64,000 nt of DNA, from assembly GCF_000174355.1 (NCBI RefSeq), contig NZ_ACIS01000009.1:124001-188000 (forward strand), written 5' to 3'. Origin of the DNA: Pseudogulbenkiania ferrooxidans 2002 (GTDB taxonomy: Bacteria > Pseudomonadota > Gammaproteobacteria > Burkholderiales > Chromobacteriaceae). Positions within the stretch are counted from its first letter, which is position 1; every line of letters starts with the position of its first letter. The translations under genes and the position numbers were made by a program. The notes beneath the pieces are model-generated. The model was given only the letters and a program-made list of their open reading frames with translations. It did no database searches and was not told the origin of the DNA. This document shows positions 47,600 through 55,975 of the stretch, piece by piece.

Positions 47600-49300
47600 T
47601 TAGTGGGGCAGCCGCAGGCGCACTGGCAGAATGTGCCAGCTGTGGCGGGTCTGGTTATGGTTGAACGCCGCGAACCACAGGTAGACGCCGTCCTTGATCG
47701 CCACATCCTGCGTATCCGGTGCATCAAGCTTGCGTGAGAACTCCACCGTCCAGCGGCCGTTCTGCCAGTAGCCACGCGCCGCGACGTCACCCGCCGGGCC
47801 ACTCATCGGCTTCTTCCAGTACAGCGCGGGGATCAGGGTGCCAACCGGAATCTTGTCGTCCAGCTCCTTGGAATAGGGCACGATCTCGTCAGGCCCCATG
47901 TTGAATTCGGAGCCGTGCGACTCGTAGGGCGACTGGCTGGTGCCGAGGCGGGCCTGCAGCTTGGTCAAATCCCTGGGGAGGTACTTGGGCGTGACGATCC
48001 GGCTCGGCCAGTTGACCGACCAGCCGTGCGGACCTTTGGCAAAGTTGTCCTGATAGCCGCTGTCCTTGTCCTTCTTGTCGCTCACGTAGCCGGCCGGGTA
48101 GCGCACCTCATGCTTGACCGGGTCGTAAGGCACCGGGGGGCCGAACAGCGAGTCTTCCGCCTGGCCGGTGGCACCGGTGCGGCTGGCTTTCCAGTGCCAC
48201 AGGTCAACCACGCTAGCGTCGTCGGTGAAGTGATAACCTCGGCCCTGTAGTGGCTTCTTGACGCCCGGCAACGGATCCGGACCGAAGTGCCAACCGCCGC
48301 CGAAGGGGTTCTGCTTCGGGCTGATCGCAATCGCGAACTTGTCCTCGTAGTAGTCGATGGTGTCGGCGCCGTCGTAGGTATGGCGCGGGTCGTCACCAAT
48401 CATCCGGACCCAGCCCTGCGCCGTCTTCTTCAGCGGCAGGCGCATGTAGGAGCGCGTGTCGTCCGGCCAGGAGGTGGCGATGTAGATGCGGTCGCTGTGA
48501 ACGGCGGCACGCACCTCGATCGGGGTTTCGCCGCCGGCCACGTTCCAGCCGTGCGAGGTGTAGACCATCTGTTTCTGTGCGTTCTGCCACACGGCGTCGT
48601 CAAGCTTGCCGTCGACTAGCGGCGCGGTGTCGGCCTTGGCGGCGACCAGGTCGCGCGTCGCGCTCCAGTCGAGAGCGGCGAAGCCCAGTGCGCCGGAGAC
48701 CCCCGCCACACCCATCACTGCGCCGGCTTGCAGCAGGTCGAACCGCGGGATGAATATCTTCAGTAACTGCCAGATACCACCCATCACGAACTGGGCGATC
48801 ACGTGGATCAGCATGTAGGCGACCAGCGCCCAACTGGCGATCTCGTGCACGTAGCCGACCAGTTCCAGCCAGCCGAAGAACGGTAGGAAGTACAGCCAGA
48901 TGCCGGACAGCACAGCAACCACAAAGGTGGCCAGGCCCAGCCAGTACACCGCACGGTTGATCGCCTGCCAGCGCGCCGCCTTGACGGGTGCCTTGAGCAT
49001 CACCTTGGATACTTTCCAGCGCGCAGCCAGCCTGGCCTTGACCAGGAAGGCGATGTAGCCGGCGACAAGGCCGGTCAGAGCGATCGACGCCCACACGTGC
49101 CAGCGCACGACGTCGCCTTGCAGCATGATGGGCTCCAGCGCAGCACGCCAGCCGCCCTTGGCGTGGTCGAAAGCGAGGCGCAGGCCAGTCACCAGGGCGA
49201 AGCCCATGAAGAACAGCAGCAAGGTATGCCAGGCCATGGTTGGAAAGTCAGCCTTGCGGTTGGCCTTAGCGATTGCTCGATGCGGCAATGGAGCCGTCAT
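47600..49300 (-). CDS. Cytochrome b561-type membrane protein fused to ethylbenzene-dehydrogenase-like heme domain
   Basis: The 566-residue protein has an N-terminal membrane part with four or five helices and histidines placed for heme b (AWHTLLLFFM; RWHVWASIAL; YVHEIASWALVAYMLIHVIAQF), then a soluble domain from about residue 220 (APLVDGKLDDAVW...IYIATSWPDDTRSYMRLPLKK...FAIAISPKQNPFGGGWHFGPD) like the heme-binding gamma subunit of ethylbenzene and dimethylsulfide dehydrogenases. No catalytic molybdenum subunit is nearby. GGGAGA precedes the ATG at 49300, and a Fur-like box lies about 80 bases upstream. An iron-regulated electron carrier, perhaps a ferric reductase, is plausible but unproven. 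Confidence 0.78.
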   Translation of the reverse strand: MTAPLPHRAIAKANRKADFPTMAWHTLLLFFMGFALVTGLRLAFDHAKGGWRAALEPIMLQGDVVRWHVWASIALTGLVAGYIAFLVKARLAARWKVSKVMLKAPVKAARWQAINRAVYWLGLATFVVAVLSGIWLYFLPFFGWLELVGYVHEIASWALVAYMLIHVIAQFVMGGIWQLLKIFIPRFDLLQAGAVMGVAGVSGALGFAALDWSATRDLVAAKADTAPLVDGKLDDAVWQNAQKQMVYTSHGWNVAGGETPIEVRAAVHSDRIYIATSWPDDTRSYMRLPLKKTAQGWVRMIGDDPRHTYDGADTIDYYEDKFAIAISPKQNPFGGGWHFGPDPLPGVKKPLQGRGYHFTDDASVVDLWHWKASRTGATGQAEDSLFGPPVPYDPVKHEVRYPAGYVSDKKDKDSGYQDNFAKGPHGWSVNWPSRIVTPKYLPRDLTKLQARLGTSQSPYESHGSEFNMGPDEIVPYSKELDDKIPVGTLIPALYWKKPMSGPAGDVAARGYWQNGRWTVEFSRKLDAPDTQDVAIKDGVYLWFAAFNHNQTRHSWHILPVRLRLPH

Positions 49301-49376
49301 TGTTATTTCTCCCAAGTTGTTGCAAGCCGGCTGCGATACCGCGGCACGGCCGTGTGTAGTGCGCGGCATTCTACAT

Positions 49377-49395
49377 GATAATCAACATCATTCGT
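49377..49395 (-). promoter_or_regulatory. Fur-box-like site upstream of the cytochrome b561-type gene
   Basis: GATAATCAACATCATTCGT matches the 19-base Fur consensus at about 13 positions, including the intact first hexamer GATAAT. It is about 80 bases before the start codon. Weaker than the fbpA box. Confidence 0.55.
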
Positions 49396-49532
49396 ATTGT
49401 TGTCGATGAAGATAAAGAGTGCTGTTGCAGCGCTGCCATGCCCCTTAAGGGGGGCGCAGCGCATTGAGACATGGGAGGGAGCGATTCCGGCAACCCCGGC
49501 GCGGGGTTTCGGTCTTGGGAAGTGCCGCGAGC

Positions 49533-49566
49533 AAAAACGGCCCCGGCGCAGAGGCCGGAAGCCGTT
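49533..49566 (-). terminator. Terminator downstream of flgT
   Basis: On the minus strand an 11-12 bp stem (ACGGCTTCCGGC with GCCGGGGCCGT, one bulge) is followed by TTTTTG. It lies about 335 bases past flgT, so a long 3' region or a missing gene lies between. Confidence 0.65.
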
Positions 49567-49900
49567 CTATGTCGGGTTTGAGGTGAGCATCGGTGCAATG
49601 TGGCTGGAAATGCGGCCACGGATCAGTGAGTCTTGCGAGCCATCACCCGATGGCCCAAGGCTGGCGAGACAGGCTGTTGGCATGGCACCCAACGGCCGTC
49701 CGCGATGAAACGTCGTAACGCGTCTCGACAGCGCTTCGCAAGTGGGAGAGAAGTTGCCGCCGTCCGTCTTGACGGCGCTCGACCGGCGGCTGGTCCAGAC
49801 TATCGAGCCGCTCATCGACCATGACCGCAGGCACGGTTCTCGGCGGGCCGTCGGCGGCGGCACTGGGCTCGTGCTCCCGTCGCCCGATGGCGGGATCGTT

Positions 49901-51169
49901 TCAGCGTGGCGGGAGGAAGCGCAGGTAATCGCCCTCTTCCACCGCGAGCCGGGCGTTTTGCACGACGCCGATCGACAGCCCCGGCTGCACCTGGGTCAGC
50001 ACCACGGTGCCGGACAGCGCTTCGGCGATGCCCAGCTCGCCGGTCGAGCCGGCGCTGCGCAACGGACTGGCCGGCTGCGGCTTGTAGAGCAGCAGGCGAT
50101 CGCCCACGGCGAGGCCGGCCAGGCCGCCGGCGTTGAGGTAGACGCGCTTGCCGGCGTCGACCCGCGCCACGCGCGCCGTGAACGGGATGCAGGCGACGGT
50201 GTCGGCGGTCTGCTGCACGGCCCGTTCCAGCAGCTTGTCCACCGCGTGCCCGTAGTCGCTGTGCCAGAACGCGGTGGAACCGAACGGGCGCGGCGCCGGC
50301 GGCGCCACCTGGCCGGTGCCGCTGGTGCTGAGGTGGTGATTGGCGAGCAGGCCGCCGGTGAGGGCATCGTAGACCCAGACCTCGACGTCGAACTGGCGCA
50401 CCGTGGGGCGATAGCGCACCGCGCCACCCAAGAGGCCCGAGAACGGGCCGTTGTAGAACACGCCCTGTTCGCCGCCGTGGTCGCCGTCGAACAGCGAGGC
50501 GCGCAGCCCCTTGGCGGCGACCGCGGTATCCAGCACGCGCCCGGCGATCACGAACTGCGCCCCCTCGCGCCGTCCGATCTCGCGCACGGTGTCGGCACCG
50601 GCCTGCGGCTCGGCCAGGCGCGGATCGGTCAGCACCGAGACCTGGCCTGCGGCGCTGGCGAGGAACGGTCCGCCCACCGGCAGGCGGCGGGCCAGCTCGA
50701 CCGGCAGCTGGGTGGCCAGCTCCGGCATGTCCGAGGCGTCGGCGGGGTGCTCGACGTTGAAATAGGTGGCGACCACGCGCCGCTTCAGTTCTCTGCCGCC
50801 GGACGGGGCGCAGCGTTGCGGGGCGGCGCGCATGGCGTCGGTGTCGACCTCGACCTCGACGTAGTAGAGATCGTCACGCTGGTATTCGCGCAGCACCGTC
50901 ACTTTTCCCGACAGCGGTGCGGCGGTGAGCCGGGTGCTGTCGCCGAGCTGGCCGTTGTCGGCGTATTCGGTCGACTGCACGCTGGCGCCCTGCGTCAAGG
51001 CGGCCTGGCGCACGGCGTCCTGGATGGCCAGTTCGCGCGCCGCCGGCACGCCGTTGTCGAGCGTGGCCATGCCGGTACCCAGCAGCTTGGCCGCACCGGC
51101 GGGCGCCAGCGGCAAAACAAATGCCGCCACGAGGGCGGCAAGGCGGCAGGTGCGGCGCAGCGGCTTCAT
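49901..51169 (-). CDS. flgT: Flagellar assembly protein FlgT
   Basis: The 422-residue secreted protein has a signal peptide (LAALVAAFVLPLAPAGAA), then the three FlgT regions: an N-terminal domain with ELAIQDAVRQAALTQGASVQS, a middle domain with FVIAGRVLDTAV and QFDVEVWVYDALTGGLL, and a C-terminal SH3-like domain (VYLNAGGLAGLAVGDRLLLYK). FlgT forms the H-ring around the LP-ring in Vibrio motors. Its start overlaps the flgP stop (TGATG). The pair is far from the main flagellar block. Confidence 0.85.
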   Translation of the reverse strand: MKPLRRTCRLAALVAAFVLPLAPAGAAKLLGTGMATLDNGVPAARELAIQDAVRQAALTQGASVQSTEYADNGQLGDSTRLTAAPLSGKVTVLREYQRDDLYYVEVEVDTDAMRAAPQRCAPSGGRELKRRVVATYFNVEHPADASDMPELATQLPVELARRLPVGGPFLASAAGQVSVLTDPRLAEPQAGADTVREIGRREGAQFVIAGRVLDTAVAAKGLRASLFDGDHGGEQGVFYNGPFSGLLGGAVRYRPTVRQFDVEVWVYDALTGGLLANHHLSTSGTGQVAPPAPRPFGSTAFWHSDYGHAVDKLLERAVQQTADTVACIPFTARVARVDAGKRVYLNAGGLAGLAVGDRLLLYKPQPASPLRSAGSTGELGIAEALSGTVVLTQVQPGLSIGVVQNARLAVEEGDYLRFLPPR

Positions 51170-51795
51170 CACTGCGCTACATAAAAGTTGCTGTCGTAAC
51201 GGCTGGCACCGCAGTTGCCGTCGGTGCAGGCGACACCGTCGACCGCGCTTTGCTGCGCCGCCTTCATCACGCTGCCGCTGCGGTCCAGCGCCTTCTTGTA
51301 TTCGCGGTAGAAGTCGTTGTCGAGCACGATCTCGGCCACCGCCTCGGTGGTGCCGTCCGGCGCCATGGTGTTGGAGAGCACCTTGACGCCGCGCAGGTAG
51401 GCATCGACGTAGGTGCGGAAGGCGTCGTTGGTGGCCAGCATGTTGGACACCGAGCTGTTGCCGACCAGCTTCATGCCCTGCACTTCTTCGGCGACGGCGC
51501 GGAAGGCGTCGAGCTTGGCGGCGCGCAGCCCCAGCAGCTTGCGCTGCGACGGGCTCAGGGTGGTGCCGAGCGGCGCGGCGCCGACGCCGGTGACGCGGAT
51601 GGTGACCGGCTGGTAGGGGTTCACTTCCTTCACCACGACCTTGGGCGCTTCCGGCTCGATGCCGGCCCCGACGTAGCCGGCCCCGCTGATCGGATCGCTG
51701 CCGGCGGCGGCGGTCGTCTGGCGCGGCGCGGCGCAGGCACTCAGGGCGAGCGCCAGGGTCAACACGGAGAGGGGAAGCAGCAAGGCAGGTTTCAT
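51169..51795 (-). CDS. flgP: Outer-membrane lipoprotein FlgP (LPP20 family)
   Basis: The 208-residue lipoprotein has a lipobox (LALALSAC) and the LPP20/FlgP core LRAAKLDAFRAVAEEVQGMKLVGNSSVSNMLATNDAFRTYVDAYLRGVKVLSNTMAPDGTTEAVAEIVLDNDFYREYK. In Vibrio and Campylobacter FlgP forms part of the H-ring or basal disk at the outer membrane. Coupling to flgT strengthens the call. flgO is not seen. Confidence 0.88.
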   Translation of the reverse strand: MKPALLLPLSVLTLALALSACAAPRQTTAAAGSDPISGAGYVGAGIEPEAPKVVVKEVNPYQPVTIRVTGVGAAPLGTTLSPSQRKLLGLRAAKLDAFRAVAEEVQGMKLVGNSSVSNMLATNDAFRTYVDAYLRGVKVLSNTMAPDGTTEAVAEIVLDNDFYREYKKALDRSGSVMKAAQQSAVDGVACTDGNCGASRYDSNFYVAQ

Positions 51796-51900
51796 GGCAA
51801 TTACCGAAGATTATTTTGACCGGATGGTATGAATCAACGTCATGAAGCGTCAACCGGTTTATCGGCGCTGCGGCAAAAAACTTGAGCCGGCAGTGCGGTT

Positions 51901-52815
51901 TTACGCCCCGTGCCGCTCGGCCCGCCCCAGCTGGCGCGCCGACGAGAAGCCGGCCGACAGCGCCGCCTTCTCGCGCGACAGCCCGGCGGCGAGCCATTGC
52001 CGCGCCCGCGCCAGCCGAATCTGCTGCTGGTAGTCGTGCACCGACACCCCGGCGTGCTGGCGGAACAGCCGCGCCAGGTGGCGCGGGCTGACGTGCACCG
52101 CTTCGGCCAACGTTTCCACACTCCAGGTCTGCTCCGGCTCGCCGGCGATCAGGTCCTGGGCGCGGTGCACCGCCGGGTGCAGGTGGTTGCGGTGGCTGAG
52201 CCAGGGCGACAGCTCCGGGTCCTGCGGCGAGCGGCGGAAGTACACCACCATGTGGCGCGCCACGTCGCGTGCCAGCGCCGGGCTGGCGAGACGGGCGATC
52301 AGATGCAGCGCGAGGTCGATGCCGGCGGTGACCCCGGCGCTGCTGAACACCGGGCCGTCCTCGACGAACACGCGGTTCTCGCGCACTTTGGCGCTGGCGT
52401 CGAACTGGCGCAGGTGTTCGAGGTGCACGTGGTGGGTGGTGCAGTCGCGTCCGGCGAGCAGGCCGGCTCGTGCCGCCAGCAAGGCGCCGGAGCACACCGT
52501 CGCCAGCAAGTGGCGGCGCGGGTCCACGCGGGTGGCGAGCCAGCGCGCCATCTGGCGTGCCGCGTCGCAGTCGTATACCTCGGCCGAACCGGTCACGCCG
52601 GGGATCACCAGCAGCGTGCCGTCGGTCAGCGTCTCCGGCAGGGGTTCGATGCCGCCCAGCGGCAGGCCGAGCGAGGAAGTGACGCTGCCGCCGACGCCGA
52701 GGTAGCGCAAGGCGAACTCGGCGCCGAACTGGTTGGCGATGCGGAACGCCTCTGCCGGGCCGGCCAGGTCGAGCAGCAGGAAGCCCGGCGTCAGCAGGAA
52801 ACAGACCTCACGCAC
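51901..52815 (-). CDS. GlxA-type transcriptional regulator (DJ-1/PfpI plus AraC)
   Basis: The 304-residue protein has an N-terminal class-I-amidotransferase-like domain (FLLTPGFLLLDLAGPAEAFRIAN; TVCSGALLAARAGLLAGRDCTTHH with the nucleophile-elbow cysteine) and a C-terminal AraC helix-turn-helix pair (WSVETLAEAVHVSPRHLARLFRQHAGVSVHDY; REKAALSAGFSSARQL). It overlaps the EamA transporter gene by eight bases and probably controls it. The C terminus is somewhat short, ending soon after the second helix-turn-helix. Confidence 0.92.
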   Translation of the reverse strand: MREVCFLLTPGFLLLDLAGPAEAFRIANQFGAEFALRYLGVGGSVTSSLGLPLGGIEPLPETLTDGTLLVIPGVTGSAEVYDCDAARQMARWLATRVDPRRHLLATVCSGALLAARAGLLAGRDCTTHHVHLEHLRQFDASAKVRENRVFVEDGPVFSSAGVTAGIDLALHLIARLASPALARDVARHMVVYFRRSPQDPELSPWLSHRNHLHPAVHRAQDLIAGEPEQTWSVETLAEAVHVSPRHLARLFRQHAGVSVHDYQQQIRLARARQWLAAGLSREKAALSAGFSSARQLGRAERHGA

Positions 52816-53713
52816 CGGCGGCCTCCCGCTGGCGCCAGTAGTCCCGCAGGCGCTCGCCCAGCACGTTGATCACCAGCCCGCCCAACAGCAGCAGACTGCC
52901 CACCGCCTGCCCGGCGCTCAAGCGCTCGCCCAGCAGCAGGCTGGCGGCGGCCAGCCCAACCACCGGCACCAGCAGCGAGAACGGCGCGACCTTGTTGGCG
53001 GCGTGGCGCGCCAGCAGCCGGCTCCACAAACCGTAGCCGAACAGCGTCGCGACGAAGGCGAGATAGGCCACCGCCAGCAAGGACGACAGCGAGAAATGGC
53101 CGAGCGCGGCGGCGATGCGCTCGCCGCCTTCCAGCCACAACGACAGCAGCAGGAACGGCACGGGCGGGATCAAGCTCGACCACACCACCAGCCCAAGCGG
53201 CTCGACGCGGTAGCCGGCGCGGCCGATCAGGCGCACCACCACGTTGGACGCGGCCCAGCTCAACGCCGCCGCCACGGTCAGGGCGAAGCCGATCAGCGTC
53301 ATGTTGCCGCTCTTGCCCACGCCGATCAGTGTCAGCCCGGCCAGCGCGCACAACAAGCCGACCAGCTGCGCCGCCTTCCAGCGCTCGCCCAGCACCAGCG
53401 AGGCCAGCAGCAGCGTGAAGAAGGCCTGCGCCTGCAGCACCACCGAGGCGAGGCCGGCCGGCATGCCGAGCTTGATGGCGGAGAACAGCAGGCCGAACTG
53501 GCCGACACCGACGGTCAGCGCGTAGGCCGCCAGCCAGTGCCACGGCACCGCCGGGCGGCGCACCAGCAGCACCGCCGGCAACGCCGCCAGCGTGAAGCGC
53601 AGCGCGCCCAGGAGCAGCGGCGGCACGTCGGCCACGCCCCACTTGATCACCACGAAATTGACGCCCCACACCAGCACGATGGCCAGCGCCTGGGCGATAT
53701 CGGTCAACGGCAT
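52808..53713 (-). CDS. EamA/DMT-family metabolite exporter
   Basis: The 301-residue inner-membrane protein has ten hydrophobic segments in two EamA repeats, starting MPLTDIAQALAIVLVWGVNFVVIKWG, with LGALRFTLAALPAVLLVRR in the first repeat and SLLVPVVGLAAASLLLGERLSAGQAVGSLLLLGGL in the second. GGAGG precedes the ATG. Relatives export cysteine derivatives or purine nucleosides. It lies before the GlxA-type regulator, which may respond to its substrate. Confidence 0.9.
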   Translation of the reverse strand: MPLTDIAQALAIVLVWGVNFVVIKWGVADVPPLLLGALRFTLAALPAVLLVRRPAVPWHWLAAYALTVGVGQFGLLFSAIKLGMPAGLASVVLQAQAFFTLLLASLVLGERWKAAQLVGLLCALAGLTLIGVGKSGNMTLIGFALTVAAALSWAASNVVVRLIGRAGYRVEPLGLVVWSSLIPPVPFLLLSLWLEGGERIAAALGHFSLSSLLAVAYLAFVATLFGYGLWSRLLARHAANKVAPFSLLVPVVGLAAASLLLGERLSAGQAVGSLLLLGGLVINVLGERLRDYWRQREAAGA

Positions 53714-53732
53714 GTCGCCTCCAGTCGATTGA

Positions 53733-54182
53733 TTACAGGGTATCGGCGAGATACCCGTCCATGTCCGGCGTGTCGACCAGCAGATGGCGCACACAGACTT
53801 CACGCTCGTGCCAGATCACCTGCAGATCCCACACGCAGAACGACTCGGCACGCGCCGCACGCCAGCCGTTCTCGTCGCGCACCCAGACCCGCACCAGGCA
53901 CTCGTTGTCGTTATCCCAATAGACTAACACCAGATAGTCCATGCCGCGCCCGGCGTGGCGGATCAGCGCGCCGACGCCGGGACGCTGTGCCGTCAGCGCC
54001 GGCTGCGGCAACCCGGCCAGCGCGCCGTCCACGCCGATGGCGAAGCGGGCCTCGTCGAGCGGCAGGGCATCGTAGGCGATGTCGTACAGCTTGAGGCGCC
54101 AGCCGCCCGGCGCCGCCAGCACGCCACGGGCGGCCAACGGACGGGGTTGGTAAGGCGTTGGCCGAAACAGGTCCTGAATCAT
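53733..54182 (-). CDS. Conserved hypothetical protein, 149 residues
   Basis: I do not recognise a named family. The protein is hydrophilic without signal or membrane helices; it has a tryptophan- and aspartate-rich mid part (YLVLVYWDNDNECLVRVWVRDENGWRAA, WDLQVIWHEREVCVRHLLV) that looks like a small beta-rich fold. AGAGGAAGAG precedes the ATG. It lies 15 bases after the DUF1272 gene and 20 bases before the EamA gene, so all are probably co-transcribed. Confidence 0.7.
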   Translation of the reverse strand: MIQDLFRPTPYQPRPLAARGVLAAPGGWRLKLYDIAYDALPLDEARFAIGVDGALAGLPQPALTAQRPGVGALIRHAGRGMDYLVLVYWDNDNECLVRVWVRDENGWRAARAESFCVWDLQVIWHEREVCVRHLLVDTPDMDGYLADTL

Positions 54183-54197
54183 GATGGGACTCTTCCT

Positions 54198-54506
54198 CTA
54201 GCGCTGCTCGGGTGGCAACGCACCGAGCGACGCGACGAAGGCCGCGTGGGCCGCGACGTCGACCGGACGGAAAACCCCCCGTTCGCCCGCGGGGTAGTTG
54301 CCGAGGTGGTTGCCACGCCCCCAGTCCCGTGCCGGGCGGATCGGCCGGGGCGCGAAGCCGCCGCCGCAGTTCGGGCAGACATTGCCCAGCACCTCGTCGA
54401 CGCAGCGGGCGCAGAAGGTACATTCGAAGCTGCAGATGCGCGCTTCCGGCGAGTCGGGCGGCAGCGCGGTGTTGCAGTGTTCACAGCTCGGTCTGAGTTC
54501 CAGCAT
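54198..54506 (-). CDS. DUF1272 zinc-ribbon protein
   Basis: The 102-residue protein starts MLELRPSCEHCNTALPP, then ARICSFECTFCARCVDEVLGNVCPNCGGGFAPRP, with four CxxC-type cysteine pairs as in DUF1272. Zinc binding is expected. Function unknown in the family. It follows the isochorismatase-type gene by 42 bases. Confidence 0.88.
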   Translation of the reverse strand: MLELRPSCEHCNTALPPDSPEARICSFECTFCARCVDEVLGNVCPNCGGGFAPRPIRPARDWGRGNHLGNYPAGERGVFRPVDVAAHAAFVASLGALPPEQR

Positions 54507-54548
54507 GGTGTTGGCTCCGTATCTTGGCTCCGTATCGGGGGATCGGGC

Positions 54549-55100
54549 TCACAGCGCCGCCAGCGCGTCCTCGACGCTGGCGATGCGGGCGAAACGGCCG
54601 GCGAGCACCAGCTCGGTCTTGTCGCGGATCTCGGCGGGGCTGTAGCGGCGGCCGCTGACCGGGTGCGTCATGGCGAAGGTCAGGGTGGCGTCGGTGACGA
54701 AATCCACCTGGTAGCCGAGATCGGAGGCGACGCGGGTGGTGGTCTCGCAGCACTGTTCGGTGCGGATGCCACTGATTACCAGCCGGGTGATGCCGCGCTC
54801 GTCCAGCCACTCCTTCAGGCCGGAGCCGATGAGGGCGTTGTGCACGTGCTTGACGAAGGTGGCGGCCGGTACGTGGCTCAGCCAGTCGAGCGGCGTGACC
54901 AGGCCGGAGGCGGCGGAGAACGGGCCGTCGCCGTCTTCGTGCAGGATGTTGACCACCGGCACGCCGCGCGCCTCGGCCCCGGCGATCAAGGCCTGCAGGT
55001 GGTGGCGGAACGCCGGCAGCTCGGCCTCGTCCCAGTACGGGCGGTGCAGGAAGGATTGCTGGACGTCGATCACCAGCAGGGCGGTCTTCGGCTTGCTCAT
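54549..55100 (-). CDS. Isochorismatase-family cysteine hydrolase
   Basis: The 183-residue enzyme has the family triad: Asp in LLVIDVQQSF, Lys in FVKHVHNAL and Cys in SGIRTEQCCETT. Members hydrolyse isochorismate, nicotinamide, biuret, N-carbamoylsarcosine or similar amides. The substrate cannot be inferred. AGGAG lies nine bases before the ATG at 55100. It heads a small minus-strand set with DUF1272, the 149-residue protein and EamA. Confidence 0.9.
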   Translation of the reverse strand: MSKPKTALLVIDVQQSFLHRPYWDEAELPAFRHHLQALIAGAEARGVPVVNILHEDGDGPFSAASGLVTPLDWLSHVPAATFVKHVHNALIGSGLKEWLDERGITRLVISGIRTEQCCETTTRVASDLGYQVDFVTDATLTFAMTHPVSGRRYSPAEIRDKTELVLAGRFARIASVEDALAAL

Positions 55101-55199
55101 GGGTTTGGGCTCCTGTAGGAAACAGCCCTCAGCATAGCCATCATCTGGCCTTGCCACGAGGCCGCCGGCGGACAACACCCTGCCAAAAACGGACATCGT

Positions 55200-55811
55200 T
55201 CACAGCAGGCCGGCGTGGCGGATTTCGTCGCCCAGCAGCCACAGCGCGGTGCCGGCCATCAGCACGGCCATGACCGTGTTGAACAGCCGGCGCGCCCGCT
55301 CGCCGTCCAGCCAGCGGCGCAGCCGGTCGCCGGTCCAGGCCCACACCCCGATGCAGGGCAGGTTCACCAGCGCGCAGGCCAGGCTCAACAGCGCCGCCGC
55401 CCACAACACCTGACCGGCCTGCGGTGCGAACAGGATGGAGGTGTTGATCACCATGACCCAGGCCTTGGGATTGAGCCACTGGAACAGCGCGGCGCCCAGG
55501 AAGCCCAGCGGCCGGGCCTCGCTATCGGCCTCGGGACGGCCGGCGCGCAGGATGCACCAGGACAGCCACAGCAGGTAGAGGCAGCCGGCCACGCCGAGCG
55601 GCAGGCGCAACGAACCCAGGCCGTTCAGCACGTAGGCCAGCAAGGCGGCGGTGATAAACAGCTGCAGCGCCACGCCCAGGCTAATACCGAGCATGTGCGG
55701 CACGGTGCGGCGAAAGCCGAAATTGACGCCGGAGGCGGCCAGCATCAGGTTGTTGGGGCCGGGGGTGATCGACATCACGGCGAAATAGGTCAGCAAGGGC
55801 AGTTCGAGCAT
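55200..55811 (-). CDS. LysE-family translocator
   Basis: The 203-residue inner-membrane protein starts LELPLLTYFAVMSITPGPNNLMLAASGVNFGFRRTVPHMLGI, the LysE/ThreoE signature, with LFQWLNPKAWVMVINTSI in the middle and six hydrophobic segments. It is divergent from a MocR-type regulator, whose operator-like repeats lie between them. It may export the amino acid sensed by that regulator. Confidence 0.92.
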   Translation of the reverse strand: MLELPLLTYFAVMSITPGPNNLMLAASGVNFGFRRTVPHMLGISLGVALQLFITAALLAYVLNGLGSLRLPLGVAGCLYLLWLSWCILRAGRPEADSEARPLGFLGAALFQWLNPKAWVMVINTSILFAPQAGQVLWAAALLSLACALVNLPCIGVWAWTGDRLRRWLDGERARRLFNTVMAVLMAGTALWLLGDEIRHAGLL

Positions 55812-55892
55812 GGCGGCGCTCCTTCATGAGTGGGTCTGTCCACCATGCTAATGAGTCGCCGTGCCTTGATACAGTCGCAACAATGGCAAATT

Positions 55893-55955
55893 GTCATGGT
55901 GACAGTTTGTTCTTCCATCACTCTGTCACCTTCGCCTATCATGGGCTCTGTCACC
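55893..55955. promoter_or_regulatory. MocR operator-like repeats
   Basis: The gap between the LysE-type gene and the MocR gene has a palindrome TGTCATGGTGACA (about 55893-55905) and two direct repeats CTCTGTCACC at 55921-55930 and 55946-55955, 25 bases apart. All share the core TGTCAC. Such mixed direct and inverted repeats are typical of MocR/GabR operators. Confidence 0.6.
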
Positions 55956-55975
55956 GTCCAAGACCCTGCCCCGCC

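Larger units (their letters stand above)
49301..49900. other. 600-base intergenic region
   Basis: The region holds the Fur-like box (49377-49395), a GCCCC-TTAA-GGGGGC hairpin near 49440, and the flgT-side terminator (49533-49566). From about 49570 to 49890 I recognise no gene on either strand; short reading frames match no family I know. It may be a decayed gene. Confidence 0.5.

Noticed and set aside
49633-49863. Short frames that might be a transposase remnant
   Set aside because: No DDE or zinc-finger pattern and no terminal inverted repeats could be recognised.
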